64,000 nucleotides of DNA from Treponema maltophilum ATCC 51939 (GTDB lineage Bacteria > Spirochaetota > Spirochaetia > Treponematales > Treponemataceae): contig NZ_KE332518.1 of the NCBI RefSeq assembly GCF_000413055.1, forward strand, positions 1,675,583-1,739,582, read 5' to 3'. A program made the translations under genes and the position numbers. Position 1 is the first letter of the stretch. Each line of letters begins with the position of its first letter. Positions 63,171-64,000 of this stretch are shown piece by piece. A model generated the notes under the pieces. The model ran no database searches and was not told where the DNA came from. It was given only the letters and a program-made list of their open reading frames with translations.

Positions 63171-64000
63171 ATGCTGAAAATCGGAAACATCGTTTTATAT
63201 AAAGACAGGCCCGCTCTCATCCGTGAATGTGCCGATAAATATACGATCGAATACGCGATCGGAACGCAAAAAGTGCGCGAAAAAGATATTTGCCTGCTTC
63301 ACGAAGGCCCGCTTCCTTCCCTGTCCGCCCTCTTGCCGTCTGCACAAAAGGATGAAGAGCGCGATGTACTGAACGCCGCTCTAAACGAAGCGTGGGAACT
63401 TTTACAAGACGAAAACCGTCCGTCGTTTTCGCTTGCCGAAATTGCCGAATTGGCTTTCGGCGGTTTTGTGCCTGAAAAATCATGGCGCATATATGACGCG
63501 CTTGCAAAACATCCGCATTTTTCGCTTGTGCCGCCGAATCCTCCCGAACAGCCGCGCTTTTCCCTGCGCAGCAGCGAAGAAGCGCAAAAGCTGCTCGCAA
63601 AGCAGGACGAAAAAAAACGCGAAAAAGAAGAACGTTCAGCCTTTATAGAACGGCTGCGTAAAAAGCGGCTCCTTTTGCCGCAGGACGGCGTTTTTATGGG
63701 CGAAGTGGAAGCCCTCGCCTTGGGCAAAACGGATAAATCGAAAATCATGCAGGAAGCCGGAATGAGCGCTTCCCCCGAAAAAGCTCACAAATTGCTGCTC
63801 GACTGCGGTATATGGACAATATACCGCAACCCCCATCCGTCGCGATGGGGCTTATCGACGCAGTCGGCAACCGAACGCTTGAGATGTCCGCAGGAAAGCA
63901 AACGCACAAAAGTCGACCATATCGCATACGCGATAGACAGCGAATGGAGCACCGACCCCGACGATGCGATCGCATTCGACGGAACCTATGTGTGGGTACA
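63171..64000 (+). CDS. RNB-domain ribonuclease (RNase II family), cut by the window
   Basis: The first 276 residues lie in the window; the frame stays open to the right edge. The N-terminal two thirds are a charged, helical part (KLLAKQDEKKREKEERSAFIERLRKKRLLL) that does not look like the cold-shock domains of E. coli RNase II or R. The visible end HIAYAIDSEWSTDPDDAIAFDG is the start of an RNB catalytic domain with its metal-binding Asp residues. Probable 3'-5' exoribonuclease. Divergent from the GGDEF-EAL gene. Confidence 0.82.
   Translation, partial: MLKIGNIVLYKDRPALIRECADKYTIEYAIGTQKVREKDICLLHEGPLPSLSALLPSAQKDEERDVLNAALNEAWELLQDENRPSFSLAEIAELAFGGFVPEKSWRIYDALAKHPHFSLVPPNPPEQPRFSLRSSEEAQKLLAKQDEKKREKEERSAFIERLRKKRLLLPQDGVFMGEVEALALGKTDKSKIMQEAGMSASPEKAHKLLLDCGIWTIYRNPHPSRWGLSTQSATERLRCPQESKRTKVDHIAYAIDSEWSTDPDDAIAFDGTYVWV

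Overview
The window looks like chromosome from a spirochaete of the genus Treponema. The best evidence is a TatT-TatP-TatQM tripartite TRAP transporter (20170 down to 16256). The TatT lipoprotein is a treponemal hallmark, known from T. pallidum Tp0956-Tp0958. Supporting evidence includes short lipoboxes ending in GC or AC, a DUF115 'motility-associated factor' protein, a Na+-dependent oxaloacetate decarboxylase and a large ankyrin lipoprotein. Base composition is moderate (close to half GC by eye) apart from one clearly AT-rich gene at 42091. There are no rRNA or tRNA genes, insertion sequences or CRISPR arrays. Both window edges cut a gene: a DEAD-box helicase on the left and an RNB-domain ribonuclease on the right.

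Layout. 1-4570: helicase, membrane-anchored PpiD/SurA-like foldase, DUF115 protein. 4684-8662: an iron-type ABC importer (lipoprotein, fused permease, ATPase) with an attenuator-like terminator after the lipoprotein gene. 9356-11779: infC-rpmI-rplT followed by a ZapB-like coiled coil, ZapA and a YaiI/YqxD protein. 11852-13072: GAF/HD-GYP phosphodiesterase. 13240-23895: a run of nine minus-strand genes plus oadG at the head: oadG-oadA-oadB-tatT-tatP-tatQM-GH3-rluA-like-rsmB-like, almost without gaps. 23979-29645: YhhN, phosphohexomutase, DnaQ-like exonuclease, alpha/beta hydrolase and two unknown secreted proteins. 29671-31266: a TM1410-type glycosidase lipoprotein behind a BrnT/BrnA toxin-antitoxin pair. 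31377-36032: ROK kinase, CutC, ankyrin lipoprotein. 36048-41754: dnaJ, dnaK, grpE, asnA, DUF1361. 42091-46379: AT-rich secreted protein, TPR lipoprotein, vWA protein, unknown 44684 gene, XRE-cupin regulator. 46448-50459: cysE, cysK, DUF4230, 2H phosphoesterase, peroxiredoxin. 50555-59649: oversized signal peptidase I, HPt protein, TatD, glycosyltransferase, miaA, rRNA methyltransferase, dapB, aspartokinase. 59903-63016: a membrane GAF-GGDEF-EAL protein. 63171-64000: partial RNase.

How genes may work together. The oxaloacetate decarboxylase and the TRAP importer are packed as one transcription unit, which suggests Na+-coupled uptake feeding an oxo-/dicarboxylate decarboxylation Na+ pump. Aspartokinase and dapB sit together for the diaminopimelate/lysine branch, and cysK-cysE form a cysteine operon. 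An HD-GYP protein and a GGDEF-EAL protein handle cyclic-di-GMP.

The two most interesting signals are not ordinary genes. (1) A recurrent promoter places a -10 hexamer, often the extended type TGnTATAnT, 6-7 nt before the start codon with no Shine-Dalgarno, predicting leaderless mRNAs for at least eight genes. (2) A run of 16 G/C pairs at 59935-59950 in the 3' end of the GGDEF-EAL gene switches the protein's C-terminus among three forms depending on tract length.
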